NCBI RefSeq assembly: GCF_013409425.1
Contig: NZ_JACCAC010000001.1
Coordinates: 1,922,001 to 1,986,000 of the forward strand
Direction: 5' to 3'
Source of the DNA: Nocardioides perillae
Lineage (GTDB): Bacteria; Actinomycetota; Actinomycetes; Propionibacteriales; Nocardioidaceae
DNA: 64,000 nucleotides
Under the pieces are notes generated by a model. It made no database searches, was not told the origin of the DNA, and saw only the letters and a list, made by a program, of their open reading frames with translations. The translations under genes were made by a program, and so were the position numbers. Below, piece by piece: positions 8,164-20,239 of this stretch (its first letter is position 1; the number at the start of each line of letters is the position of its first letter).

Positions 8164-8996
8164 GACTCGGTGTACGCCGTGCCGCCGCCGTCGAGGGACG
8201 CGAGCGCGCTGCGGATGCGGCGCGCGGTGAAGTCGGCGCAGCGCTCCTCGACCTCGTCGAGGCTGCAGAAGGCGGCGTGCCGGATCTCGCGCTCCTGGCG
8301 CACGATGTCGTCGACCACGGCCGCGTCGTGGACCCCGCCGTCGAAGACCAGGCAGAGTGCGTCGTCCCACCCGGCCCACGCCGGGAGCCAGTCGGTGAGC
8401 AGCAGCGCGCCGGCCTCGACCTGCAGCCCGAGCTCCTCCTCGACCTCGCGCGCCACCGCCACCTGCGGCGACTCGCCCACCTCGACGACGCCGCCGGGCA
8501 GGTCCCAGTCGCGCTTGTAGGTCAGCTGGCACAGCAGCACCCGGCCGTCGTGGTCGCGCAGCAGCATCTGGCTGATGGCCCGCTTGCGCGGCAGGAAGGA
8601 GTTGAGCAGCTCGCGGAAGCCGTCGGGCTCGTGGGCGGGACGGTCGGTGGCCAGGCGGGCGTAGACGACCCGGTCGACGGGTTCGCCCGCGACCGTGACC
8701 CCGCGCATGACGCCCTCGCGGCGCAGCCCCGACCAGGTCGCGACCCGCTGGCCGGCCTCGTCGTCGACCGCGACCAGGGTCTCGACCCGGGCGTGGGTGG
8801 TCAGGGCGTCCTCCACCCGGCGGCGCACCACCTCGACCGCGTCGCCGTGGGTCGGCGCACCCGCGTCCGTGGTCCCGGGCGCTCCGGCACCGGCGCGCCA
8901 GGCGACCCGGGCGACACCGTCGGCGACGGTCTCGACGGTCGCCTCCACCTGCGCTCCGGTGTCGTGCTCGGGGGTGCGTTCCGTGCCAGCCGCCAT
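8154..8996 (-). CDS. Nudix hydrolase with extra N-terminal domain
   Basis: 280 aa, about twice a minimal Nudix protein. The Nudix box GX5EX7REVEEELGL is visible around residues 165-190 (GGVVEVGES...REVEEELGL), so it should hydrolyse a nucleoside-diphosphate-linked or similar substrate with Mg2+. The first 110 residues form a separate region that I cannot assign. A segment NSFLPRKRAISQML joins it to the Nudix domain. The ATG start has a TAGGCT hexamer 7 nt upstream and no Shine-Dalgarno, suggesting a leaderless message. Substrate unknown. Confidence 0.88.
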   Translation of the reverse strand: MAAGTERTPEHDTGAQVEATVETVADGVARVAWRAGAGAPGTTDAGAPTHGDAVEVVRRRVEDALTTHARVETLVAVDDEAGQRVATWSGLRREGVMRGVTVAGEPVDRVVYARLATDRPAHEPDGFRELLNSFLPRKRAISQMLLRDHDGRVLLCQLTYKRDWDLPGGVVEVGESPQVAVAREVEEELGLQVEAGALLLTDWLPAWAGWDDALCLVFDGGVHDAAVVDDIVRQEREIRHAAFCSLDEVEERCADFTARRIRSALASLDGGGTAYTESGR

Positions 8997-9003
8997 GCTC
9001 GCC

Positions 9004-9009
9004 AGCCTA
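9004..9009 (-). promoter_or_regulatory. -10 element (TAGGCT), probable leaderless promoter of the Nudix gene
   Basis: On the minus strand the order is GCTAGGCTGGCGAGCATG: TAGGCT, 7 nt, ATG. The same string, with one base changed, precedes glgE. The spacing places the transcription start at or next to the start codon. Confidence 0.55.
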
Positions 9010-9017
9010 GCGAGCGG

Positions 9018-11294
9018 TCACGCGCCCGGAGCCGGGGCGGCCGGGCCTCCGGTGGCACCCGTGGTGGGCTCCGCGGTGGGCTGCGCGGTCGGGGCCTGTG
9101 CGCGGCGGCGCAACCACACGGTCGCGAGCGGGGGCAGCACCAGGTCGGCGTGCGCGGGCTGGCCCGACCACTCGCCGTCGTGCGCCTCGACGCGTCCGAA
9201 GTTGCCCACGCCCGAGCCGGTGTAGCCCGCGGCGTCGGTGTTGAGGACCTCGTCCCACGTGCCGGGGGCCGGCAGGCCGAGGCGGTAGCCCTCGTGGGGC
9301 ACCGCCGCGAAGTTGGTGACGCAGACGACCTCGTCGCCCGCCCCGTCGCGGCGGACGAAGGAGAAGACGTTGTGGCCCGCGTCGTTGGCGTCGACCCACG
9401 CGAAGCCGGCCGGGTCGTGGTCGAGCGCGTGCAGCGCCGGCGCCGAGCGGTAGACCGCGTTGAGGTCCCGCACGAGCGACTGCACGCCGCGGTGCTCGGG
9501 GTGGTCGAGCAGCCACCAGTCGAGCTCGCGGGCCTCGGCCCACTCCGACTCCTGGCCCATCTCGGCGCCCATGAAGAGCAGCTGCTTGCCCGGGTGGGCC
9601 CACATGAAGGCGAGGTAGGCACGCAGGTTGGCCAGCTGCTGCCAGCGGTCGCCGGGCATCTTGCGCAGCAGCGAGCCCTTCCCGTGCACGACCTCGTCGT
9701 GGCTGATCGGGAGCACGTAGTTCTCCGACCAGGCGTAGACGAGCGAGAACGTCATCTCGCCGTGGTGGTAGGCGCGGTGCACCGGGTCGTGGGCGACGTA
9801 GCCCAGCGAGTCGTGCATCCAGCCCATGTTCCACTTGAAGCCGAAGCCCAGGCCGCCGGCCGAGGTCGGCTCGGTGACGCCGGGCCAGGAGGTCGACTCC
9901 TCGGCGACCGTGACGATGCCGGGCACCCGGCGGTAGACGGTGGCGTTCATCTCCTGCAGGAACTGCACCGCCTCGAGGTTCTCCCGGCCGCCGTGCACGT
10001 TGGGGGTCCACTCGCCCTCGGCGCGCGAGTAGTCGAGGTAGAGCATCGAGGCGACGCCGTCGACGCGCAGGCCGTCGGCGTGGAACTCCTCGAGCCAGTA
10101 GACGGCGTTGGCGTAGAGGAAGTTGCGCACCTCGTGCCGGCCGAAGTCGAAGATGTGGCTGCCCCACTCCTTGTGCCAGCCGCGCTGCGGGTTGGGGTCC
10201 TCGTAGAGCGGGGTGCCGTCGAAGCGGGCCAGGGCCCACTCGTCGGTCGCGAAGTGGCCGGGGACCCAGTCGAGGATGACGCCGACACCGGCCTGGTGGA
10301 GCCTGTCGACCAGCATCTTGAAGCCGTCGGGGTCACCGAAGCGCGAGTCGGGGGCGAAGTAGGAGGTGACGTGGTAGCCCCAGGAGCCCCCGAAGGGGTG
10401 CTGCATCACCGGCATCATCTCGACGTGGGTGAAGCCCAGGTCGGCGCAGTAGGCCGGCAGCTCCTCGGCCAGCTGCTCCCACGTCCGCCCCCGCCGCCAC
10501 GACGCGAGGTGCACCTCGTAGGTCGACATCGGCTCGGCGACCGGCTGCTTGCCCGCGCGCGCGGTCATCCACTCGTCGTCGCCCCAGGTGTAGGTCGACT
10601 CGAAGACCTTGGAGGCGGTCAGCGGCGGGTGCTCGGCCCACGCGGCCAGCGGGTCCGCCTTCTCGCGCCAGACGCCGTCGGCGCCCAGCACGGCGTACTT
10701 GTAGGTGGTGCCGGTGCCGACGCCCGGCACGAACAGCTCCCAGACGCCGGAGGTGCCGAGCTGGCGCATCGGGTGCTCGCGCCCGTCCCAGGCGTTGAAG
10801 TCGGCCTTGAGGCGGACGGCGCGGGCCGAGGGCGCCCACACCGCGAAGGAGGTGCCGCTCACCGGGCCGGCGGCACCGTCGTAGTGGCGCACCCGCGCGC
10901 CGAGGACCGTCCACAGCTCCTCGTGCCGGCCCTCGCCCACCAGGTGCAGGTCGACCTCGCCGAGCGTGGGGAGGTAGCGGTAGGGGTCGTCGCTCTCGAC
11001 CGGGTCGCCGTCCCAGGCCACGGCGAGGCGGTAGTCGGGGACCTCCGCGACCGGCAGGACGCCGACCCAGACGCCTTCGTACTCGTGCTGCAGCGGGGTG
11101 CGGGTGCCACCGTGCAGCACCGTCACCGAGGAGGCCAGCGGTCGCAGCACGCGCACGGTGACCGCGCCGTCGTGCACGTGCGGGCCGAGCACGCGGTGGG
11201 GGTCGCCGTGCTCGCCGCGCACCAGCAGCTCGAGCTCGTGACGCTCGACCGGGGCGGGGGAGGGCGCGCGCGGGGGCGTGGGCGTGCTGGACAT
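9018..11294 (-). CDS. glgB: 1,4-alpha-glucan branching enzyme GlgB
   Basis: 758 aa GH13 enzyme that introduces alpha-1,6 branches into linear alpha-1,4-glucan. An N-terminal carbohydrate-binding region is followed by the CBM48-like domain and the TIM barrel. The nucleophile is Asp412 in LRVDGVASM, the acid/base is Glu465 in VTVAEEST, and [15 protein letters not shown] is present. The numbering agrees within one residue with mycobacterial GlgB. The C-terminal tail (about 30 residues, Ala/Pro/Thr) is low complexity. The ATG start shares its A with the mak stop (TGATG), so translation is probably coupled. As last gene of glgE-treS-mak-glgB it branches the linear chains that GlgE extends. Confidence 0.97.
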   Translation of the reverse strand: MSSTPTPPRAPSPAPVERHELELLVRGEHGDPHRVLGPHVHDGAVTVRVLRPLASSVTVLHGGTRTPLQHEYEGVWVGVLPVAEVPDYRLAVAWDGDPVESDDPYRYLPTLGEVDLHLVGEGRHEELWTVLGARVRHYDGAAGPVSGTSFAVWAPSARAVRLKADFNAWDGREHPMRQLGTSGVWELFVPGVGTGTTYKYAVLGADGVWREKADPLAAWAEHPPLTASKVFESTYTWGDDEWMTARAGKQPVAEPMSTYEVHLASWRRGRTWEQLAEELPAYCADLGFTHVEMMPVMQHPFGGSWGYHVTSYFAPDSRFGDPDGFKMLVDRLHQAGVGVILDWVPGHFATDEWALARFDGTPLYEDPNPQRGWHKEWGSHIFDFGRHEVRNFLYANAVYWLEEFHADGLRVDGVASMLYLDYSRAEGEWTPNVHGGRENLEAVQFLQEMNATVYRRVPGIVTVAEESTSWPGVTEPTSAGGLGFGFKWNMGWMHDSLGYVAHDPVHRAYHHGEMTFSLVYAWSENYVLPISHDEVVHGKGSLLRKMPGDRWQQLANLRAYLAFMWAHPGKQLLFMGAEMGQESEWAEARELDWWLLDHPEHRGVQSLVRDLNAVYRSAPALHALDHDPAGFAWVDANDAGHNVFSFVRRDGAGDEVVCVTNFAAVPHEGYRLGLPAPGTWDEVLNTDAAGYTGSGVGNFGRVEAHDGEWSGQPAHADLVLPPLATVWLRRRAQAPTAQPTAEPTTGATGGPAAPAPGA

Positions 11295-12741
11295 CAGGCT
11301 CCGATCCTGGCGACCGCGGCGAGCGGGATCTGCACCCAGCTCGGGCGGTTGCGCGTCTCGTAGACGGTCTCGTAGACGGCCTTGTCGGCCTCGTACGCCG
11401 CCAGCAGCGTCCGCTCCTCGTCGGTGAGGCCGCGGCCGGCGTAGGCGTTGACGAAGTGGTTGCGGTTGCGGTGGCTCCACTCGGCGGCACGCTCGTGGAG
11501 CTGCTCGGCCCACGCGGGGTCGCCCTCGGCGAGGGTGCGGGCGACCACGTGCGGGGCGTAGTCGAGCGAGCGCATCATGCCGGCGACGTCGCGCCACGGC
11601 GAGTCCGGGAGCACCCGCTCGTGCAGCGGACGCGCGGGCTCGCCCTCGAAGTCGACGAGCTTCCAGCCCTCGACGGTGCGCAGCGTCTGGCCGAGGTGGA
11701 GGTCGCCGTGGACCCGCTGGACCGCGACCTCGGGCAGCGCCGCGACGGCCGCGTAGAGCGAGCGCAGCGCGCCCTCGTGCGCGGCGAGCTCCGGCACGGC
11801 GGCCAGCGCGTCGTCGAGGCGGGCCTCCATGGCCGCGGCCAGTCGGGCCGCGTCGTCGCCGGTGAGGCGGTCGGTCGCGAAGTGCTCGGCCAGCACCGCG
11901 TGGGTCTCGGCGAGCGCCGTGCCGAGGCGGGCGGCCTCGGCGGAGAAGTCGCCGCCCACCTCGCGGGCGTGGAGGTCCTCGCTCGTGAAGAGGTTGCGCA
12001 CCGACGCGAGCGCGAGCTCCCAGCCGTCGCTGGCGGTGCGGAGGTAGGCCTGCAGCATCGCCAGCTGCAGCGTCTCGCCGCTCGCGGGGTCGCGGGCGTC
12101 GAGCCAGCCGCGGAGGGCGGCGACGTGCTCGGAGCCGGCCCGGGTGAGCGCGGCGTGCACCTCGATGTCGGGGTTGGTGCCGACGGTGACCTTGCGGAAG
12201 AGCTTCATCAGCGCGTCCTCGCCGAAGGCGAGCGAGGAGTTCGACTGCTCACCGCTGAAGAGCGTGGAGGTGGCCTCGAGGTCGAGGTCGTGGCCGGGCA
12301 GGCGGTGGAAGGTCAGCGCCCCGTCGGTCAGGGTGCCGTCGGGCTCGCGGGCCGCCCGGTCGAAGGAGCGCAGCCAGCAGGCCGCCGCCTCCCGGTCGTG
12401 CGCCGCGTCGTAGGCGTGCACCCAGCCGAGCTCGGGGTCCTCCCACCACCCCACGAAGGCGTGGTCGAGACGCTGCTGGGCGTCGGGGTAGCAGGCCAGC
12501 GGCACCTGGTAGCGCTCGCGGGCCTGGTCGCCGCCGCGGGCCGCGGCCTCGTCGTCGTAGGCCACCTCGACCAGGTCGAGCACGACCCGTGGGCCACCGT
12601 CGACGCTGCCGGGCAGCAGCCCGAGGCGCTCGGCGCCGGTGACCCGGAACGGTCGGCCCTTGCCGGCGAACCAGCGGGTGCGGGCGAGGTAGCCCGACCA
12701 GTCCTCGGGGCTGCCGGGCATGCCGGGTGCGGCCTGGTCGC

Positions 12742-12745
<4 letters not shown>
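11294..12745 (-). CDS. mak: Maltokinase (ATP:maltose 1-phosphotransferase)
   Basis: 483 aa kinase with an aminoglycoside-kinase-like fold that makes alpha-maltose-1-phosphate, the donor for GlgE. The N-terminus [16 protein letters not shown] is characteristic of maltokinase/Pep2. The catalytic Asp is D348 in [13 protein letters not shown], and the metal-binding [13 protein letters not shown] motif follows. The GTG start overlaps the treS stop by 4 nt and the stop overlaps the glgB start by 1 nt. Here it is free-standing, not fused to TreS. Confidence 0.95.
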
Positions 12746-14540
<1,795 letters not shown>

Positions 14541-14544
<4 letters not shown>

Positions 14545-16529
14545 CGGGGGCTCCTGACGTGCAGCACGTGGGCGGGCTCGTGGCCGGGGTCGAGGCGGAC
14601 GTAGTCGTGCTGCGACCACGTCCACGACTCGCCGGTGATCTCGTCGTGGGCGACGAAGGAGTCGCCCCAGTCGAGCCCGAGGGCGGGCAGGTCGAGGTGG
14701 ACGGTGGTCTCGCGGGTCCCGTGCGGGTCGAGGTTGACCACCACGACCACCGTGTCGCGGCTGCCGTCGGCCAGCACCGCGGACTTCGAGTAGCAGACCA
14801 CCGACTCGTCGTCGGTGTGGTGCACCACCAGGTTGCGCAGCTGCTGCAGTGCCGGGTGCGCCCGCCGGACCTCGTTCAGCCGGGTGAGGTACGGCGCGAG
14901 CGTGCGGCCCTCGCGCGCCGCGCCCTCCCAGTCGCGCACCCGCACCTGGTACTTCTCCGAGTCGAGGTACTCCTCGCTGCCGGGCTTGACCGCCACGTGC
15001 TCGTAGAGCTCGTAGCCGGAGTAGACGCCCCAGCTGGGCGAGCCCGTGGCCGCCAGCACCGCGCGGACCTTGAACATCGCGGGCCCGCCGTACTGCAGGG
15101 AGGCGTGGAGGATGTCGGGGGTGTTGACCCACAGGTTGGGCCGCATCAGGTGGGCGGTCTCGCGGCTGAGCTCGAGGAGGTACTCCTCCAGCTCGCGCTT
15201 GGCGGTGCGCCAGGTGAAGTAGGTGTAGCTCTGGTGGAAGCCGACCGCGCCGAGCCCGTGCATCATCGCGGGCTTGGTGAAGGCCTCGGACAGGAAGACG
15301 ACGTCGGGGTCGGTGCGCTTGACCTCGTCGAGCAGCCGCTCCCAGAAGGCGACCGGCTTGGTGTGGGGGTTGTCGACCCGGAAGATCCGCACGCCGTGCG
15401 ACATCCAGTGCCGCACGACCCGCAGCACCTCGCGGTAGATGCCCTCGGGGTCGTTGTCGAAGTTGACCGGGTAGATGTCCTGGTACTTCTTCGGGGGGTT
15501 CTCGGCGTAGGCGATGGTGCCGTCGGCGCGGGTGGTGAAGAACTCGGGGTGCGCCTCGACCCACGGGTGGTCGGGCGCCGCCTGCAGCGCGAGGTCGAGC
15601 GCGACCTCGAGGCCGAGCTGCTGGGCGTGCTGCACGAAGGCGTCGAAGTCCTCGAGCGTGCCGAGGTCGGGGTGGACGGCGTCGTGGCCGCCGTGGCGCG
15701 AGCCGATCGCCCAGGGCGATCCGGGGTCGTCGGGGCCGGGTGTGAGCGTGTTGTTGGGGCCCTTGCGGTTGACCTCGCCGATCGGGTGGATCGGGGGGAG
15801 GTAGACCACGTCGAAGCCCATGGCCGCCGCCCGGTCGAGGCCGGCGACCGCGGTGCGGAAGGTGCCGCTCGTGACCTCGCCGGTCTCCGGGTCGCGGGTC
15901 GCGCCCTCGGAGCGGGGGAAGAACTCGTACCAGCTGCCGACCAGCGCCCGCGGGCGGTCGGCGTACGCCGGGTAGGGGCCCTCGACGGTCACGAGCTCGC
16001 GCAGCGGGTGCTCGCGCAGCACCTGGCGCAGCTCGGGCGACTCGAGGGCGGCGAGCCGGGCCTCGACGGGGCGGTCCTCGTCGGTGGCGGCGTCGAGCCC
16101 GCCCTGCACGACTGCGGCGGCGGGGGAGCCCGCGGGCAGGGAGGCGAGCACCCGCTCGAGCAGCAGCCGGCCCTCGAGGAAGCTCAGGTCGACGTCGACG
16201 CCCGCGGGGATCTTCAGCCCGGCGGCGTGCTGCCAGGTGGCGACCGGGTCGGACCAGGCGTGCACCTCGAAGGTCCACGCACCCTCGGCGTCGGGGGTGA
16301 CCTCGGCGACGTAGCGGTCGGGCACCTCCACGCCGACCGGCCGCATCCGCACCGGCGGGCGGCGCCGGCCGTCGGGGCCGGTCGCCACCACCTCCGCGCC
16401 GAGCTTGTCGTGACCCTCGCGGAAGACCGTCGCGAGGACCGGGAAGGGCTCACCGAGGGTGGCCTTCGCGGGACGCCGACCGAGGTCGACGACCGGGTGC
16501 ACGTCCATGACGGGGATGCGTCCGACCAT
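14541..16529 (-). CDS. glgE: Alpha-1,4-glucan:maltose-1-phosphate maltosyltransferase GlgE
   Basis: 662 aa GH13_3 enzyme that extends alpha-1,4-glucan from maltose-1-phosphate. The nucleophile is Asp386 in [11 protein letters not shown] and the acid/base is Glu415 in FLSEAFTKP, 29 residues apart as in characterised GlgE. The N-terminal domain with [10 protein letters not shown] and the [13 protein letters not shown] segment are typical. ATG 16529 was preferred to an in-frame TTG three codons upstream because it gives the conserved MVGRIPV start and lies 7 nt after a TAGGTT -10 element. First gene of the glgE-treS-mak-glgB operon. In mycobacteria loss of GlgE allows toxic maltose-1-phosphate build-up. 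Confidence 0.97.
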
Positions 16530-16536
16530 GCTCGCC

Positions 16537-16542
16537 AACCTA
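16537..16542 (-). promoter_or_regulatory. -10 element (TAGGTT), probable leaderless promoter of the glgE operon
   Basis: Minus-strand GCTAGGTTGGCGAGCATG: TAGGTT, 7 nt, ATG. It differs by one base from the Nudix gene promoter at 9004-9009 over 18 bp. No Shine-Dalgarno precedes the ATG. Confidence 0.55.
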
Positions 16543-16612
16543 GCGACGTCGGGGGTGCCCGCGGCAAACCCTCCTCGGGTGAGTGCCCCACCTGCGGGGG
16601 TGGGTACGCCGA

Positions 16613-16642
16613 CGGCGGGCGCCCCCGAGGGGACGCCCGCCG
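16613..16642 (-). terminator. Hairpin terminator after the M36 protease gene
   Basis: CGGCGGGCG and CGCCCGCCG form a perfect 9-bp stem around CCCCCGAGGGGA, which can itself pair internally. It begins 26 nt downstream of the protease stop and before the glgE promoter. The same CCCCCGAGGGGA core sits in the hairpin after rpsT. Confidence 0.7.
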
Positions 16643-16667
16643 CTGGCTGGTGCTGGGTGGGAACCGC

Positions 16668-19600
16668 TCAGCGGGCGAAGACCTGCAGCTCCGCGGCGCG
16701 GACCGACTCGTCGCGGTCCGAGGCGCTCTTGCAGTCGACGTCGTTGAGGGGGTCGGCGTCGCCGCCCTCCCCGGCGTAGCCGGCGTAGCCGGTGCACTGG
16801 TTCTCCAGGGCCACCAGGCGCACCGCGGCCGCCCGGACCGCGCGGGGCAGCCGGAAGGAGCGCAGCGTCTGGTTCGGCGCGACGGGGCGGGGCCGCACGG
16901 CCGGGAAGGCCGCCGGGCCGGAGGTGAAGACCCGCTTCCAGCGCGCCGACGGCGAGCCGCACCGGGTCGTGCAGACCTCGAGGGCGAAGCGGCGCAGCGC
17001 GGTGAAGCGCGAGCCGGCCTCCGGGTCCTGCGCGAGCGCCACCGGCAGCTCCTCGCCCGTCGTGTCGCTCGGGCGCAGCAGCGCGCTGACCTGCAGGCGG
17101 CGCACGGTCTGCACCCCGCCGGCGAGGTCGACGGCGACGAACGGGTTGCGGCTGTCGACGCTCACGTCGGGGGCGTTGATGCCGGCCCAGTTGGTGGCCT
17201 CGGTGCCGTCGAGGAGGGCGTCGGCGTTGAGCGAGCCCGCGCTCGCGGCGAGCACCTTCGCGCCCGACCGCAGCGCGGCGAGGTTGCGCTGGCCGCGCAG
17301 GTCGAGCACCTTCGCCCGGCCGTCGCGCACCACGAGCGTGGCGCGCTGGAAGCCGTGGGTGGGCGAGGTCCGCACGATGCGGTAGGTGCCCGGGGTGAAG
17401 GAGGCGCTCGCCCCGAGCTTCGTGCCCTTGACCGTGTCGGCGACGGGGGTGCTGCGGGCCTCGTAGACGCCCACGTAGACCTTCGAGCCGGCCGGTGCGC
17501 GGAAGGTCACCCGCGCGTTCCTCGACCGCGGCGAGACGAAGCTCGGCACCGTGTCGCCCGAGTCGGCGCTGGGCGTGCGTGCGCCCTTGCCGAGCCCGCG
17601 GCGGGCGAAGGCGTCCCACATCGCCTTCTGGTTCTTCCCGCCGAAGCGCATGCGGTCGGCGGCGAGCATCGCGTCGCGGGCGTCGAGGTAGGACGTCGCG
17701 CCCTGCTGCAGCAGGAACGAGTCGAACATCAGCGCCACCCAGCGCCGGTTGCCCGGGCAGGTGACGGGGTGGCGGGGCGACTGGCCCTGGATGCCCTGGG
17801 CGCAGGCGAGCTGCAGCTGGCGGTTGCCGTAGGGGAAGCGGGCCTGGTGCTTGCGCACCAGTGCCTGGCGCACCTCCCAGTTGATGCCGTTCCAGATCTC
17901 GCCGTCGGCGTGCACCTCGTCACCGGTGGTGTCGAAGCCGTAGTTGCTCCAGTTGAGCGGGTTGCGGTTGATCGCGTAGTCGCGGATCGCGACCTCGGCG
18001 TTGCCGGTGGCGTAGGACCCGACGGCCCAGACGTTGCCGCCGGTGGAGTAGCCGTGGCTGAACTGGTACTCCGCGGCGACGAGGTCGCTCCACGACTCGC
18101 CCATCGCGCCGCCCTGCTCGGAGGTCAGGCCCTCGTCGGGCCCGCCGACCATGCGGTTGCTGATGGCGTGGGTGTACTCGTGGCCGACGATGCCCATGTC
18201 GAGGCCGCCGTCGGTGCAGGGGGCGTAGAAGGCGCCCGCGATGGGCTGGAAGAGGTACTGGTTGGTGATGCCCGGGACGCCGTCCTGCAGCGTGATCTGG
18301 TTGGCGTTGTCGCGGCCGAGGCCGGTCAGGTGGTTCGCCCCGGTGATGGCGCCGGCCTGCGCGTTGCCCGTCTCGGGGTCGCCGCCCACGCCGCCGCGGC
18401 CGAGGTTGTCGACCTGCATGTTGAAGTTCTTCTCGGTGAAGCCGAGGTAGTAGCTGTAGTCGTGCATCCGGTTGTGCGCCACGAAGAGGTTGCCGACCGA
18501 GAAGTCGACGTCGTTGCCGCCGGGCCGCAGCTGCGCGGGGTCGCACCTGCTGTTGTTCCAGGCGTCGGTGAACTCCGCGGTGTACTCCCGGGTCGGGGAG
18601 ACCGGGGCCTGGAAGAGGCCGCCCGGCGTCAGCGGCGAGGCCCACGCCTCGTGGGTGTTGGCGTTGTTGCCGACCGTGGTGAACGTGCTGAGGCCCTGCG
18701 GCGGCACGGTGTCCCACGGGCCCGGCGCCGCGATGCCGCGCAGCGGCCCCGTCGACAGCGAGCAGTCGTCGTCACCGGGGAACCAGCAGCCGATCACCGA
18801 GTTGCGCGGGGTGTGGTCGGGGGTGAAGACCAGCGAGGGGTTGGCGGGGAAGAAGCGCCACTTCGGGTTGGCCTGCACGCCGTCGGTCGAGGTCTCCTCG
18901 TCGGAGGTGGTGACCACGAGGGCGTAGGGACCCAGCACGACCGGCACGGTCGGGTCGGCGAAGGGGCACACCTGCGCGCTGTAGGTGCCCGCGGGCAGCG
19001 GGTCGCCGGCGTACGTCGCGGCCTCGGGGTTGGTGCCGAGGTCGCCGCTGGTCAGCAGCTCGCCGCTCGGGCGGAAGAGCTTGACGACGTGGTCGTCGGT
19101 GGGCGCGCCCACCGAGACCGCGTTGACCTGGCGGGTGGCGTCGTCGGTGAGCTCGAAGGGGTGGCGCGGCCCGCACTCGGTGGCGGTGACGGTGCCGGTG
19201 AACTGGAAGGCGTCGGTGGAGTGCTCCACCTTGTTCTCGCGGTGCAGGACCTGCCGGGAGACGGCGTCGACCATGACGGTGAAGCCGTGCGCGGCGCCGT
19301 CCTCGGAGTCGACGACGTTGGTCTCGAGCACGGGGCGCACGGAGCCGTCGGCGAGGGCGAGCGCACGCAGTCGCACCTGCTGCTCCTGGGCGAAGCCCGG
19401 CACGCGCAGCCGGGTCCAGACGCCTGGGGTCAGGGCGTCGACGCCGCCGTCGACGACCGCGGTGATGCGCTCGGCGACGTCGTCGGTGACGCCGAGGCCG
19501 ACGTCCTGGGCGGCGGTGCGCCACGCCTGCAGCGGGCTGACGGTCGCGGCCGCCGGGGCGGAGGTGGTGCGGGTGAGGGAGGAGGAGACGTACTCGACGC

Positions 19601-20159
19601 GACCGTTCGCGACGCCCACGGTGACCATGCTGCCGAGCGCGGGCGTGAGGGCGCCGAAGCGCTGGCGCAGCAGCACGGCGCGCCCGGGGCTCTGCGCGAG
19701 CTCCTGCACGCCGACGAGCTCGAGCGCGCGCACCTGGGCGCGGGGGAGGCCGAGCAGGGTGCTGTGGGCCTCGAGCCAGGCGCGGGCGGCGCGCTCGGGG
19801 TCGGCGGAGGCGGCGCGGCCGAGCGAGCCGGTGCGCGGCGAGATCGACGCGGGCGTGCCGAAGTCGTTCCAGCGCACGTCGGCGCCGAGCGCGGTGGCCG
19901 CGCGCAGCTGGGAGGCGAGCGGGCGGGCGAGGCCGCGGAGGTCGACGTCGGCCGGGCCGTGGGGGGAGTCGCCGAAGGTGCGCACCTCGTCGGGGTGGAG
20001 GGCGTTGCCCTCGCTGCGCACACCGGTGGTGGTGGTGGTGGCGGCGCTCGTCGCGGGGTCGGCGACGGCGGGGAGCTGGGTGAGGCCCGGGAGCAGGGTG
20101 GCGCTCGCGAGGACCGCGGCCGCGAGCCCGAGGCGGCGGCGCTGGGGTGGTGGGGTCAT
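16668..20159 (-). CDS. Secreted fungalysin-type (M36) metalloprotease
   Basis: 1163 aa. The N-terminal signal peptide is RRRLGLAAAVLASATLLPG...AVAD (about residues 1-34). A propeptide-like FTP/PepSY region follows (about 60-320). The M36 catalytic domain carries HEYTH at about residues 659-663 (two zinc His plus catalytic Glu); the third ligand is probably in the downstream MGESWSDLVAAEY. It should be a secreted zinc endopeptidase with broad substrates. The C-terminal 250 residues include a PAGSKVYVGVYE beta region and a discoidin-like segment (NPFVAVDLAGGVQTVRRLQVSALL), probably for substrate or surface binding. A run of Thr lies just after the signal peptide. Divergent from glgP and unrelated in function to its glucan neighbours. 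Confidence 0.92.
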   Translation of the reverse strand: MTPPPQRRRLGLAAAVLASATLLPGLTQLPAVADPATSAATTTTTGVRSEGNALHPDEVRTFGDSPHGPADVDLRGLARPLASQLRAATALGADVRWNDFGTPASISPRTGSLGRAASADPERAARAWLEAHSTLLGLPRAQVRALELVGVQELAQSPGRAVLLRQRFGALTPALGSMVTVGVANGRVEYVSSSLTRTTSAPAAATVSPLQAWRTAAQDVGLGVTDDVAERITAVVDGGVDALTPGVWTRLRVPGFAQEQQVRLRALALADGSVRPVLETNVVDSEDGAAHGFTVMVDAVSRQVLHRENKVEHSTDAFQFTGTVTATECGPRHPFELTDDATRQVNAVSVGAPTDDHVVKLFRPSGELLTSGDLGTNPEAATYAGDPLPAGTYSAQVCPFADPTVPVVLGPYALVVTTSDEETSTDGVQANPKWRFFPANPSLVFTPDHTPRNSVIGCWFPGDDDCSLSTGPLRGIAAPGPWDTVPPQGLSTFTTVGNNANTHEAWASPLTPGGLFQAPVSPTREYTAEFTDAWNNSRCDPAQLRPGGNDVDFSVGNLFVAHNRMHDYSYYLGFTEKNFNMQVDNLGRGGVGGDPETGNAQAGAITGANHLTGLGRDNANQITLQDGVPGITNQYLFQPIAGAFYAPCTDGGLDMGIVGHEYTHAISNRMVGGPDEGLTSEQGGAMGESWSDLVAAEYQFSHGYSTGGNVWAVGSYATGNAEVAIRDYAINRNPLNWSNYGFDTTGDEVHADGEIWNGINWEVRQALVRKHQARFPYGNRQLQLACAQGIQGQSPRHPVTCPGNRRWVALMFDSFLLQQGATSYLDARDAMLAADRMRFGGKNQKAMWDAFARRGLGKGARTPSADSGDTVPSFVSPRSRNARVTFRAPAGSKVYVGVYEARSTPVADTVKGTKLGASASFTPGTYRIVRTSPTHGFQRATLVVRDGRAKVLDLRGQRNLAALRSGAKVLAASAGSLNADALLDGTEATNWAGINAPDVSVDSRNPFVAVDLAGGVQTVRRLQVSALLRPSDTTGEELPVALAQDPEAGSRFTALRRFALEVCTTRCGSPSARWKRVFTSGPAAFPAVRPRPVAPNQTLRSFRLPRAVRAAAVRLVALENQCTGYAGYAGEGGDADPLNDVDCKSASDRDESVRAAELQVFAR

Positions 20160-20226
20160 GAGCCCTACAACTGGTCTGGTCGGGCTCGGTTACGCCGAGG
20201 GTCTTGGATCGATCCAACCTGCACGC

Positions 20227-20232
20227 TAGGTT
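20227..20232 (+). promoter_or_regulatory. -10 element (TAGGTT), probable leaderless promoter of glgP
   Basis: TAGGTT is followed by 7 nt and then the GTG start of glgP, the same geometry as glgE and the Nudix gene. This supports GTG 20240 over an in-frame TTG at 20204. Confidence 0.55.
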
Positions 20233-20239
20233 CAGGCGC